This document shows, piece after piece, positions 1 through 7,167 of a DNA stretch of 37,615 bases. Source of the DNA: Planctomycetota bacterium (GTDB lineage Bacteria > Planctomycetota > Phycisphaerae > UBA1845 > PWPN01); the NCBI GenBank assembly GCA_022711465.1, contig JAKLEZ010000042.1:1-37615 (forward strand). Reading direction: 5' to 3'. The notes beneath the pieces were generated by a model, which saw nothing but the letters and a program-made list of their open reading frames with translations, was not told the DNA's origin and did not search any database. A program made the position numbers and the translations under genes. The first letter of the stretch is position 1. Each line of letters begins with the position of its first letter.

Positions 1-83
1 ACGCGAGCGAACTGCGCGCCAATCCCAGGCAGTGGATGCCCTGGAACTACCGGGAAAGCCTCACGCCCACCCACTCCAGCTGA
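1..83 (+). CDS. 3' end of an unidentified gene upstream of the CRISPR array (partial)
   Basis: Reading from base 3, an open frame gives 26 residues ending PWNYRESLTPTHSS and stops at TGA 81-83. The Trp-rich segment (WMPWNY) looks like genuine protein sequence, and the other two forward frames look less protein-like. The gene is cut by the window edge, so its start and family cannot be seen. It ends 48 bp before the first CRISPR repeat on the same strand, the usual place for the last gene of a cas operon, so a cas gene (effector or adaptation) is possible. That is inference from position: I do not recognise the tail as Cas1, Cas2 or any effector. Confidence 0.45.
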   Translation, partial: ASELRANPRQWMPWNYRESLTPTHSS

Positions 84-131
84 CCACGCCAAAAAAATCA
101 CGCTATGCAGGCTTGCCGAAAAGACACCACG
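84..131 (+). promoter_or_regulatory. possible short CRISPR leader
   Basis: These 48 bp lie between the stop of the upstream gene and the first repeat. They contain a run of seven A (91-97), AT-richer than the surroundings, as leaders often are. If this is the leader, the array is transcribed rightward. That agrees with the better RNA fold of the plus-strand repeat. No clear promoter was seen here, so the true leader may start inside the upstream gene. Confidence 0.3.
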
Positions 132-883
132 ATGCCCACGTCACTGATGCCGCAAGGCGTTGAGCACACGATACCTCCTGTGCCGCGTGATCGCAGGACC
201 CACCATGCCCACGTCACTGATGCCGCAAGGCGTTGAGCACAGCTGCAGGTAGTCCACCGCGACCAGCCCCACGCCGATGCCCACGTCACTGATGCCGCAA
301 GGCGTTGAGCACAGTATCTATCGGATCACCCCAAGGCCACGCTCACGAATGCCCACGTCACTGATGCCACAAGGCGTTGAGCACCGTCCGAGCAGCGATC
401 GCTCTGAGCAGCTCGGAGAATGCCCACGTCACTGATGCCGCAAGGCGTTGAGCACGACGGCTGGTCTGCGCTGGTCAATCGTGAGGAGCATGCCCACGTC
501 ACTGATGCCGCAAGGCGTTGAGCACTCTCCCAATTAGTGTCTCCCGCCGTGGCGGGGTGAAGATGCCCACGTCACTGATGCCGCAAGGCGTTGAGCACAG
601 CCTGCGCCATGTCGCATCGGGACCCGGAACGTTATGCCCACGTCACTGATGCCGCAAGGCGTTGAGCACTATATCGATTACTCTTCCGGCCGATCGTACA
701 TCGTATGCCCACGTCACTGATGCCGCAAGGCGTTGAGCACTCGCAGAAGTCGTGGTACTCCTGGTCGGTCAGCCATATGCCCACGTCACTGATGCCGCAA
801 GGCGTTGAGCACTGGGAAGCATGCGTTGGATTCTGGGAAGGGCATGTATGCCCACGTCACTGATGCCGCAAGGCGTTGAGCAC
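132..883 (+). CRISPR. CRISPR array, 11 repeats of 36 bp and 10 spacers
   Basis: The 36-bp repeat begins ATGCCCACGTCACTG and ends AAGGCGTTGAGCAC. Copies start at 132, 205, 277, 349, 420, 490, 563, 634, 705, 777 and 848. Ten are identical; the fourth (349-384) has one change, G to A at 369. Spacers are 34-37 bp, all different, and none was seen elsewhere in the window by eye. On the plus strand the repeat can fold as GATGCC-GCAA-GGCGTT, a GNRA-type tetraloop hairpin with G-U pairs; the complement folds less well, which favours rightward transcription. The 3' tail after the hairpin is GAGCAC. Both terminal repeats are intact, so repeat decay gives no polarity. The subtype cannot be assigned: no cas gene is recognisable in the window. 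Some type V repeats also end in GCAC, which is only a hint. Confidence 0.98.
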
Positions 884-1051
884 AACTTTGACTGCTACAT
901 CACCCACGACGACCTCGAATACGGCTCTCCACGCTCACCGCACACGCCTACCACTGGGGCCAAGTTGGCAGCCGGTATCGGAGCCTAGCCCGGCTCTGCG
1001 CCGTCGGAGAGAGTGTTGCCAGATCGGCCTTCCGCGACGGATGACTGAGGA
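884..1051. other. array-flanking sequence without a convincing gene
   Basis: This stretch lies between the last repeat and the stop of the leftward small gene at 1052. The first bases after the last repeat read NFDCYITHDDLEYG in one frame, which looks protein-like and could be a captured fragment, but no further repeat copy follows. A 73-codon open frame starting at 876 begins inside the last repeat and runs into the opposing gene, so I do not call it. No anti-repeat (tracrRNA-like) segment was recognised. Confidence 0.4.
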
Positions 1052-1408
1052 TTACGGCTTCTTCCGAGTGGGGTCCGTCTCAAGGAAACCCGTGTAAAGT
1101 AAATCGCGTATCGCTCCGGTCGGAATCAGCGTACCCGTTCGTGGCCAGACGTATTTCTTGAACGCCAAGCGCACCCGCTCATGGATTGGCCAATACTCGT
1201 CAGTCATGCGTTTGACTTGGGCCAGCAACCGAGGATTGGGGCTCGGCAGGAAACAGAGGTAGGCCAGGTCGATCTTCTCAAGCTTCCCGCCATCGGCGAG
1301 ACGGTACTCTCTGCATTTGCCTCTCCGTCGCCGTCTTCCCAACGCCTCCCATACGTAAACTGATTGGCCGAGTAGTTCAGACGCTATACAGGTGTAACTG
1401 GTCTTCAT
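1052..1408 (-). CDS. small basic protein coupled to the ATPase gene, function unknown
   Basis: The product has 118 residues and is not recognised. It has a basic segment near residues 24-32 (LGRRRRRGK), several aromatic residues, and no signal peptide or membrane segment. Its ATG (1406-1408) overlaps the TGA of the upstream ATPase gene as ATGA (1405-1408), so the two are probably translated together and may work together. The sequence around residues 47-70 (KIDLAYLCFLPSPNP) has protein-like composition, which supports a real gene. A nucleic-acid-binding accessory role is possible given the basic patch, but nothing in the sequence proves it. Confidence 0.65.
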   Translation of the reverse strand: MKTSYTCIASELLGQSVYVWEALGRRRRRGKCREYRLADGGKLEKIDLAYLCFLPSPNPRLLAQVKRMTDEYWPIHERVRLAFKKYVWPRTGTLIPTGAIRDLLYTGFLETDPTRKKP

Positions 1409-3030
1409 GGCCGTCCCTCGGACGGATCAGCCACAGCGTCCCTGGACTCGGCCAGGAGCGCATCTAACCAGGTTGTCTTTGCTCTCGCAGCATCGTCCGG
1501 CGTATACTCCCAATCGTCGGAATCCGAGTCGTTACCTGCAGCTGGGGTCTGGTTCACACATGTCCCGCTCCTGAGCTCCAGCAAGTGTTTAAGAGCTGCG
1601 TCCTCTTCCTCCCGGATTTGTTGCTTGCGGGCTTCACAAAGGTCACGCGACTCCTTGGCAGCCGTCTCACTTTCGGCCAGGAGGGGCTGCAAGTGTTCGG
1701 ACAAACGCTGGGCCACCCGAGCCATAGCGAGCGTGTCGTCGTGGATGCAGCGCAACGGACCAGCCCTGTCGAAGGGTGCGTCCTCAAGCATGCCGTTCCT
1801 GGGAAGTTCAGCCACTTCCTCTAGCGTCCGAAGCGCTGTGCGGAGGCGTCTTTGCATTTTGTGGGCCGCCGTCTTTCGGGCGGCGGGAGGCCTCACCTGA
1901 CGAAGCTTACAGCTGCGTTGTCGAAGACTCTCTGCTATCAACTCTTGGTTGCTCTTGAACTCAATCGAGTCGGCAGCGTCCCGCAACAGCCTCCTGGACG
2001 GAGCAAAGTCGCTGTCTTCCTCACCCTGACTTCTCCCGGTCTCATTCTGTTGCCCGGCGTACTGGTCGCCCCAGGGTAGTTCAGCGGCAGCACTGCTTCG
2101 AGCGGTCGCCGCTTGCGTCCGGATCCCTGCCTCCTGAGTCATCGCGGAGTCCACGGAGCCGCCCTCGGGATGTCCCAATGTCCCGTCGGCTACATCCGGC
2201 GGAGGACTAGTGGCCGGGACATTGGGACAGGTCACTAGCGTCTTGGACTTCGCCGCCGCCTCCACCAACTGTGCGGCGGTCGCTCTCTTCCGGGTCCAAT
2301 CTCGTTTGGCTGCCTCGTAGTTCTTGCCGGTGACGGTCTGATACTGCTTAATCCACTGCCTCTGGGGAAAATGCTCCATGATGCTCATAATCGCGACGAC
2401 TTCGTCTGAAACGCCGCACTCCGCAAGCAGTTCCTCAACTGGGTCGAGTTCGCTCCGCTTCCAGTCCTGATACTTGACCAAGGTGCGGAGTGAGGGGACG
2501 ACCGGCAAAGTGGCAATCAGGTCCACGTCGGCCTGGTTCTCGGCGAAAGACCTCATCCGGCCAATGACTTCCGCCTTGGTGGGGCTAAACTCAATGGTAT
2601 CGAAGCGATCAAGGATCGCCTCAATGTCCGGGTTACACGTCGGGAGCGCATTGAGCACAACCAGGATCCTCGAGGTGCAAACGAACTCCTTTTGGGCATC
2701 TTCCAGGGCCGTCGTATTCCAGCGGATAGTGCGCTCGCGAGTTGTCTCCGCCAGCTGTTTCATGATATCTACGGCCTCGGGATCAACCATGAGGCGTTTT
2801 ACGTCGTCAAACACAATCGGCCAATCCGGGTACTCCTGCACCTGTAAGAACATATCGAAGCCTGAGACTCGCCCTCGAAACTGATGGTACGGCCCTCCCT
2901 CCAATGCCTGTTCGTATTCATGGGTCTTCCCAAGTCCTCCTTTACCAACCACGCAAAGGCGTGGAACGGATCCTGTGGCCCACGATCGGTAGTGTCGCCG
3001 AAGGCGTTCATACGTAGCGATCTTACGCAT
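1405..3030 (-). CDS. P-loop (AAA-like) ATPase with long C-terminal extension
   Basis: The product has 541 residues. The N-terminal part is a P-loop ATPase: Walker A GKGGLGKT at residues 29-36, Walker B-like PIVFDDV at 71-77, a sensor-1-like Asn in ILVVLNALP (about 127) and DRFDTIEF near 141-148, like the DRF segment of AAA+ proteins. Residues about 270-370 are low-complexity and Pro/Ser-rich. The last 170 residues are charged and probably helical or coiled-coil, with an acidic patch (DSDSDDWEY) near the end. The start has a good ribosome site, TAGGAGAA, nine bases upstream of ATG. The layout resembles ATPases of plasmids and integrated elements that remodel or load onto nucleic acid, but I cannot name the family. 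It is coupled to the next gene by ATGA. Confidence 0.8.
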   Translation of the reverse strand: MRKIATYERLRRHYRSWATGSVPRLCVVGKGGLGKTHEYEQALEGGPYHQFRGRVSGFDMFLQVQEYPDWPIVFDDVKRLMVDPEAVDIMKQLAETTRERTIRWNTTALEDAQKEFVCTSRILVVLNALPTCNPDIEAILDRFDTIEFSPTKAEVIGRMRSFAENQADVDLIATLPVVPSLRTLVKYQDWKRSELDPVEELLAECGVSDEVVAIMSIMEHFPQRQWIKQYQTVTGKNYEAAKRDWTRKRATAAQLVEAAAKSKTLVTCPNVPATSPPPDVADGTLGHPEGGSVDSAMTQEAGIRTQAATARSSAAAELPWGDQYAGQQNETGRSQGEEDSDFAPSRRLLRDAADSIEFKSNQELIAESLRQRSCKLRQVRPPAARKTAAHKMQRRLRTALRTLEEVAELPRNGMLEDAPFDRAGPLRCIHDDTLAMARVAQRLSEHLQPLLAESETAAKESRDLCEARKQQIREEEDAALKHLLELRSGTCVNQTPAAGNDSDSDDWEYTPDDAARAKTTWLDALLAESRDAVADPSEGRP

Positions 3031-3368
3031 CTTAGTATTCTCCTAATTGCACTACTCCCCTGGGTCCCGAGGGAAACTCGCACACTGCGAGGTCCGCTGT
3101 CACTGCCAAAAAAACTCCAGAAAGAGCTCTTACACCCAAATCTCTAATTAATCGTGTCGCGTGTCAAATGATGTTCATTCTGCTTGTGGGCTTGGCCGAT
3201 TTGTCGCCACCTACTGGAATGAACAAGAATGCACGGACACTACGCAGGTGTGGTCTAAACTACACCAGGGACTCCCCCAAGAGGTGATGACCATTGTTCA
3301 TTGAGGTGCGGGCCGACTGTCTCCCGGGGAAATGGTGAGATGCCGGGAGGGTGAGGATATGAACAGCT
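3031..3368. promoter_or_regulatory. 338-bp intergenic region with TGTTCATT operator-like repeats
   Basis: No convincing gene lies here. The octamer TGTTCATT occurs at 3172-3179 and 3295-3302, and its inverted form GAATGAACA at 3217-3225. With TGTTCATTC at 3172-3180 this makes a perfect 9-bp inverted repeat around a 36-bp centre. A candidate leftward promoter for the ATPase has a perfect TTGACA (complement of 3162-3167) and a weak -10, GAGATT (complement of 3139-3144), 17 bp away. The inverted repeat lies just upstream of that -35, a sensible place for a regulator. The HTH-containing methyltransferase-like protein next door is one candidate; this is inference. Confidence 0.45.
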
Positions 3369-4586
3369 TCACGCGGATTGGGCGGAATCATCGCGGGCCA
3401 CCAGGGCCAAGGCGAGAGCTCGGTTGGCGAAATGAACATAACGTGGCTCGATCTCGGCTCCCACGTAGGGATACCCACCACGCACCGCCGCCACACCGGC
3501 CATCCCGCTGCCAGCGAAGGCGTCGAACACCAGGCCCGCCGGTGTCCCCACACGGAGCAGGTCCTCGAAGAGCTCGACTGGCTTCTGGTACGGGTGTTTA
3601 GTCGCCCCGATTGTTGCCTGATACGCCGGGCTGGCCGACCGCCGAGGGCGGCCCACCGAGGTCATGTACGTGACGGGGGCGAAGTCGAATCCCTCGGGGA
3701 CGAACGGGTGAATGGGAAGGTGCTTGATTCCAAGAAAGCTACTCTTGCTGCGATAGCCCGCGAGGGGGTGGACGGCGATATACTCCGAGCAGTATCGCAG
3801 GCCGAGTTCACGGGCGGTCCGCTGCACATCCCAGGGTAGCCCGATCTCGCCACCCTCAAATGCGGTGGTCTTGCTGAAAATCCACACGATGCACTGCGGG
3901 CTCATTCGCGGCCTGGCCGCTCTCAGGAACCGACAGAGATGGCCCACCGGATCGGCGGGCCGATGAACCGAAACGCTTCGAGCCACATCCTGCCACTCCC
4001 CACATGTCTGCCACTGCCAGTCCAGAAACAGATGGTGGATCGAGGCAGGCTTCAAACGTGCGACTACCGTGAGCGCATCCCCCTGTATGACCTGAGGGTC
4101 TCCAGCCCGCAGGCGGACCTTTCGCCTGGTCCGGTTAGCCTCGACCTCTAGCTGCCGAGCCCGGGCGGTTGTCTGCTTGACGGTGAGGAGTCGGCGTTCG
4201 GCCTCGTCAAGTAGCCGGTGCTTCACTATCGCAGGCACTCTGGCCGCAGCGGCCACTCGCAGGTGGCCTGGTCCGACATGGGAATTGTGGAAATCGTTTC
4301 CAGACTTGGCCGCCCCCCGTCGCGGTTGATGGCTCCAGGACTGGTACATCAGGAAGATGTCGCGGTAGTACCGGATCGTCCGGCCTGTGACCCGCAGGCC
4401 AGTTACCTGTCGCAAGGCCTCAGCGAACCGGTCGGCGTTGCGGCCTCTCGAGTACCTCTCCAGCCAGTCAGCCGCGATCTTGCCCACCTCCAGTACCGCC
4501 CGCCGCTCCTGCTGGTACCAGCGGGCAAACCGCGTAGCCTGTGCTCGAAAACCTCGATCCGCTGTGAGGCACTCGACCTCGCCCAT
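3369..4586 (-). CDS. DNA methyltransferase-like protein with degenerate catalytic motif
   Basis: The product has about 405 residues from the chosen ATG at 4586, which has GGGAG nine bases upstream; the frame stays open to 4673. The N-terminal part (VGKIAADWLERY through RTIRYYRDIF) looks like a helix-turn-helix or DUF3102-like region. The C-terminal part has the beta-class amino-methyltransferase order: a catalytic-strand region beginning GDALTVVARLKP, a central target-recognition part, KHPYQKPVELFEDLLR, and the SAM-binding motif I FDAFAGSGMAGVAA near the end. The catalytic motif expected as DPPY or SPPW reads DWQW in LFLDWQWQ; the bases at this point are unambiguous. The SAM pocket looks intact but the flipped-base site is altered. 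It may be an unusual methylase or a SAM-binding DNA-binding regulator. It lies upstream of the ATPase gene on the same strand. Confidence 0.8.
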   Translation of the reverse strand: MGEVECLTADRGFRAQATRFARWYQQERRAVLEVGKIAADWLERYSRGRNADRFAEALRQVTGLRVTGRTIRYYRDIFLMYQSWSHQPRRGAAKSGNDFHNSHVGPGHLRVAAAARVPAIVKHRLLDEAERRLLTVKQTTARARQLEVEANRTRRKVRLRAGDPQVIQGDALTVVARLKPASIHHLFLDWQWQTCGEWQDVARSVSVHRPADPVGHLCRFLRAARPRMSPQCIVWIFSKTTAFEGGEIGLPWDVQRTARELGLRYCSEYIAVHPLAGYRSKSSFLGIKHLPIHPFVPEGFDFAPVTYMTSVGRPRRSASPAYQATIGATKHPYQKPVELFEDLLRVGTPAGLVFDAFAGSGMAGVAAVRGGYPYVGAEIEPRYVHFANRALALALVARDDSAQSA

Positions 4587-4727
4587 TTCACCGCACTCCC
4601 GTCGACGGATAGCTCTCTTCGGCTTCACCACCTCCGGACAAGGTCGCCGGGCACAATCCGGCGAGACCATCAAAATAGCACGTGGCGACGAAAAGGCTAA
4701 CCAGGATTCTCAAGGAGGTTCTATAGC

Positions 4728-4784
4728 TTGAAGCTGGCGAAGGGGTTACCGTTGATTACATGGTGGCCATCAGCAAGGCGATGA
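4728..4784 (+). CDS. possible 18-residue microprotein with strong ribosome site
   Basis: A near-perfect Shine-Dalgarno AAGGAGGT (4712-4719) is followed after eight bases by TTG (4728-4730), opening an 18-codon frame (MKLAKGLPLITWWPSARR) that ends at TGA 4782-4784. The peptide is short with a hydrophobic middle. The ribosome site is stronger than those of most genes in this window, which is the only reason to list it. It could be a leader peptide, a gene remnant or chance. Confidence 0.2.
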   Translation: MKLAKGLPLITWWPSARR

Positions 4785-5121
4785 TCGCCACCCCCGCCGG
4801 TAGTCGTGGTAGTGGAGGAGCTTCATGGTGAGCCAGACGGCGAGTCACTGGCCCAGGTTCTTGCTCACCGTCGCGGTCACCGCAACATCATGAGGCCAGC
4901 ACGGCTGACGGAGAGTCTCATCCCTGGATGGACAGACGCGCATTTCGAAAGGGAAGGCAAGTGGCCGAGTCAGCGTTCAGGCTCGATTCTCGGCGTTCCG
5001 GGCGAGAACGGGAAGAACATCCATACCTCACTGGGCACGGACAGCGGGGCCTGCCTGGGAGCGACACCATCGCTCAGCGATCTGGCCGACTGAAGATCGG
5101 CATACCCGTGGTGCCGGCGCC

Positions 5122-5171
5122 AGGCTGGAGTCCCAGCCGGAGTTCAGGGTGTTGGCCCTGACCTCCAGCCT
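5122..5171. repeat. cluster of nested inverted repeats
   Basis: AGGCTGGAG (5122-5130) pairs with CTCCAGCCT (5163-5171). Inside lies CAGGG (5145-5149) with CCCTG (5156-5160). An alternative hairpin is GGCTGG (5123-5128) with CCAGCC (5133-5138). The sequence could form two mutually exclusive RNA structures. No T-tract follows beyond GTTT, so a rho-independent terminator is weakly supported. It may be a structured RNA or the remains of a mobile-element end. Confidence 0.35.
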
Positions 5172-5254
5172 CGTTTCATCTCGGTCGACACAAGCCGTTA
5201 GGGAGACCGAGGCATCTCATGGTAGGAGAGGGCCGTGATTCGCGTAGCAAACAT

Positions 5255-5345
5255 AACCCTAACCTATACTGACTAAACTCCTGACTATATCATTTGTTAA
5301 CTAAATAAGTCGTTTATTTTCAATGCTTTATAATCGTGTTTTTAC
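5255..5345. other. AT-rich patch at the accessory/core junction
   Basis: This patch is much richer in A and T than its surroundings. It contains a direct repeat CTGACTA (5269-5275 and 5281-5287), a small hairpin AAATAA/TTATTT (5303-5308 and 5314-5319) and a consensus-like TATAAT (5329-5334) without a good -35. No gene starts just after it in either direction. It may mark the boundary of an acquired segment. Confidence 0.5.
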
Positions 5346-5513
5346 AGTTTCCTGGTTTACAGCCCGTCCCCTTTGGCCGCTCGGGCACACGCCCTGACCG
5401 ACTACTGAATTTAACGCCCGTCGGAACGGCGGTCAAGAAGGCCGGGCCGTCGTTTTCGGCGTGGCGGCCCCTTGGCCCAATCGACTCTCAGGCATGGCTT
5501 CTGACCGGCCGCC

Positions 5514-6578
5514 TCAGTGCGGAATGAAGCTCGTTTTCGCATCGATTCGGGCGACGGTCTCGGCGATCAAGCGGGCGGCCAAGTCCAGGTCGGCCAGGCT
5601 GCAGACCTCCACCGGGGTGTGCATGTACCGGTTGGGGATCCCGATCAGGCCGGTGGCTACGCTGCTGCGGCTGATCTGGATGGCGTTGGCGTCGGTGCCG
5701 GTCGCTCCGGGAGCGGCACTGAGCTGGTAGGGAATCCGCTTTTTCTCGGCGGTCTCGATCAGCAGGTCGCACAGCACCGGGTTGATATTCGCTCCGCGCT
5801 CGATCACCGGTCCCTTGCCCAGGGCTCTTTCGCCGTGGGCCTTCTTGTCAGCCCCTGGGTTGTCCGTGGCGTGGCAGACGTCGACGGCGATGCCGAGCAG
5901 GGGGTCGATGCCGTAGCAGCTGGTGCGAGCCCCGCGGAGGCCGATCTCCTCTTGCACCGTCGCCACGGAGAACAAGGCGACGGACGGCTTGCGCGACGAC
6001 AGGAGCCGCAGGGCCTCGAGGACGACGTAGGCGCCGACCTTGTCGTCCATGCCGGGCGAAGAGACGCAGTCGTTGCCAAGCTGCTGGATGCCGAGCTTGT
6101 AGGTCACGGGGTCGGACACGGAGACGATCTTGGCGGCCTCTTTTTTGTCCTTGGCCCCGATGTCGATCCACAGGTCGGTGATCTCGACCTTGCCCTGATT
6201 GCGTTCCTCCTGTTTCATGAGGTGAATGGGCTTGCGGCCGATGACGCCCTCGACCGGTCCCTTGCGGCCGAGGACGGTGACCCGCGAGCCGGGCAGAACG
6301 GTGGCGTCGATTCCGCCGACGGTGACGAAGGTGAGGAAGCCCTCGTCGGTGATGTACTGAACCATCAGGCCGATCTGGTCATAGTGTCCGGCGAGCATGA
6401 CCCGCGGCTTGCCCTTGGGGTTCAGGGCGACGATGGTGTTGCCATGGATATCGGTGGTGATCTCGTCGGCGAAGGGCTTCATTCGCCTGGAGACAATCCG
6501 GGCGACCGACTGCTCGAAGCCTGAGATTGACGGGGTTTCGAGCATACTCTTGAGAAAGTCAAAGGGTTCCTTTTGCAT
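5514..6578 (-). CDS. M42 family metallo-aminopeptidase
   Basis: The product has 354 residues, the usual size of M42 peptidases (FrvX/YsdC/glutamyl aminopeptidase group), cytosolic di-zinc enzymes that form dodecameric tetrahedral particles and trim peptides. The metal-site residues are all visible: H65 in AGHYD, D178 in GMDDK, the EE pair at 210-211 in VQEEIG, D233 in AVDVCH and H320 in RYMHTPVE. The start ATG has AAAGGA just upstream. It is the second gene after the dUTPase on the same strand, 83 bp apart, with a GC-rich perfect 7-bp hairpin (6606-6623) between them. Substrate preference cannot be read from the sequence. Confidence 0.93.
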   Translation of the reverse strand: MQKEPFDFLKSMLETPSISGFEQSVARIVSRRMKPFADEITTDIHGNTIVALNPKGKPRVMLAGHYDQIGLMVQYITDEGFLTFVTVGGIDATVLPGSRVTVLGRKGPVEGVIGRKPIHLMKQEERNQGKVEITDLWIDIGAKDKKEAAKIVSVSDPVTYKLGIQQLGNDCVSSPGMDDKVGAYVVLEALRLLSSRKPSVALFSVATVQEEIGLRGARTSCYGIDPLLGIAVDVCHATDNPGADKKAHGERALGKGPVIERGANINPVLCDLLIETAEKKRIPYQLSAAPGATGTDANAIQISRSSVATGLIGIPNRYMHTPVEVCSLADLDLAARLIAETVARIDAKTSFIPH

Positions 6579-6661
6579 CTTCAGTCCTTTCGCTGGCAGC
6601 CGGAGCGGCCGCCTTCGCGGCCGGCCCCCTGGCTTGTCCTCGGGGCACCGCCGGCCCCGGC

Positions 6662-7078
6662 CTACTTGCCGAGCCGGACCGACTTGTTATCCGATTCGTC
6701 CTTGCCGACCATGGAGTAACCCTTCTCCTGGCGCTGATGGTTGATCTTGAGTTTCTGCCGGTAAAGATCCATGACCCCTTCCGCATCCAGGCCGACACAC
6801 TGGGCGAGGCTGATCCAGAAGAAGAGCATGTCGATGACCTCTACCCGGGCGTTCTGGAGGTCATGGAGGAGGAACCGCTTTCCCTGCTTGGCCTCGGCGC
6901 ACCAGTGTTTCCAGAAGGTGCAGTCGCGCAGCTCCTCGAGCTCGTTGCTCATGGCGGCCAGGTAGTTGTTGAGCCACTGGCCGGCCTTCTGGGGATCGAA
7001 GTTCGCGCGCAGCTCGTCGGGGTCGAACCCCACGCGTTTGTTCAGCTCGGCCTGATGCCGAAAGAGTTCCTGCAACAT
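6662..7078 (-). CDS. dimeric all-alpha dUTPase / MazG-like NTP pyrophosphatase
   Basis: The product has 138 residues. The pattern NELEELRD, followed about 35 residues later by EVIDMLFFWISLA, and the tail KINHQRQEKGYS match the dimeric (dUTPase-2) branch of the all-alpha MazG-like superfamily. The acidic residues in these motifs bind Mg2+. The family converts dUTP to dUMP and pyrophosphate, keeping uracil out of DNA; a related dNTP substrate is possible. It is upstream of the M42 peptidase on the same strand, and a candidate promoter and a GC-rich 5'-leader hairpin precede it. Confidence 0.85.
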   Translation of the reverse strand: MLQELFRHQAELNKRVGFDPDELRANFDPQKAGQWLNNYLAAMSNELEELRDCTFWKHWCAEAKQGKRFLLHDLQNARVEVIDMLFFWISLAQCVGLDAEGVMDLYRQKLKINHQRQEKGYSMVGKDESDNKSVRLGK

Positions 7079-7100
7079 GGTTTGACTCCCTGGGTCGCTG

Positions 7101-7167
7101 GGGGCGGACCTTGGGGGCCCGCCCCGCCTTGCCCGGGGATGTTATGGCAAGGTGAGCAAGACCTCAA
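7101..7167 (-). promoter_or_regulatory. candidate promoter and leader hairpin for the dUTPase operon
   Basis: Reading leftward, TTGAGG (complement of 7162-7167) and TAACAT (complement of 7139-7144) are 17 bp apart. Transcription would start near 7132 and give a leader of about 54 bases. That leader contains a perfect 7-bp stem, GGGGCGG (7101-7107) with CCGCCCC (7119-7125), which could slow ribosome access or transcription. Each promoter hexamer matches the consensus at four of six positions. Confidence 0.4.

Larger units (their letters stand above)
4587..5513. other. gene-poor stretch of about 0.9 kb at the edge of the accessory region
   Basis: I see no long convincing gene here. Open frames such as 4806-5093 on the plus strand have no recognisable content. 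The stretch holds a tiny frame with a strong ribosome site (4712-4784), a structured inverted-repeat cluster (5122-5171) and an AT-rich patch (5255-5345), listed separately. It may be decayed mobile DNA or a junction between the accessory module and the chromosome. Confidence 0.5.

Noticed and set aside
106..130. Possible anti-repeat (tracrRNA-like) sequence before the array
   Set aside because: Only a short CTTGC core with a few flanking bases matches the repeat complement; too weak to call.
876..1097. 73-codon plus-strand open frame after the CRISPR array
   Set aside because: It starts inside the last repeat, has no recognisable content and overlaps the leftward 118-residue gene.
2648..2660. 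GCATTGAGCACAA resembling the end of the CRISPR repeat
   Set aside because: The match is only about nine bases and lies inside the ATPase coding sequence, so chance is the simplest explanation.
5517..6524. Long (335-codon) plus-strand frame opposite the M42 peptidase
   Set aside because: It is a shadow of the peptidase gene, made possible by high GC; its sequence is low-complexity and shows no domain.
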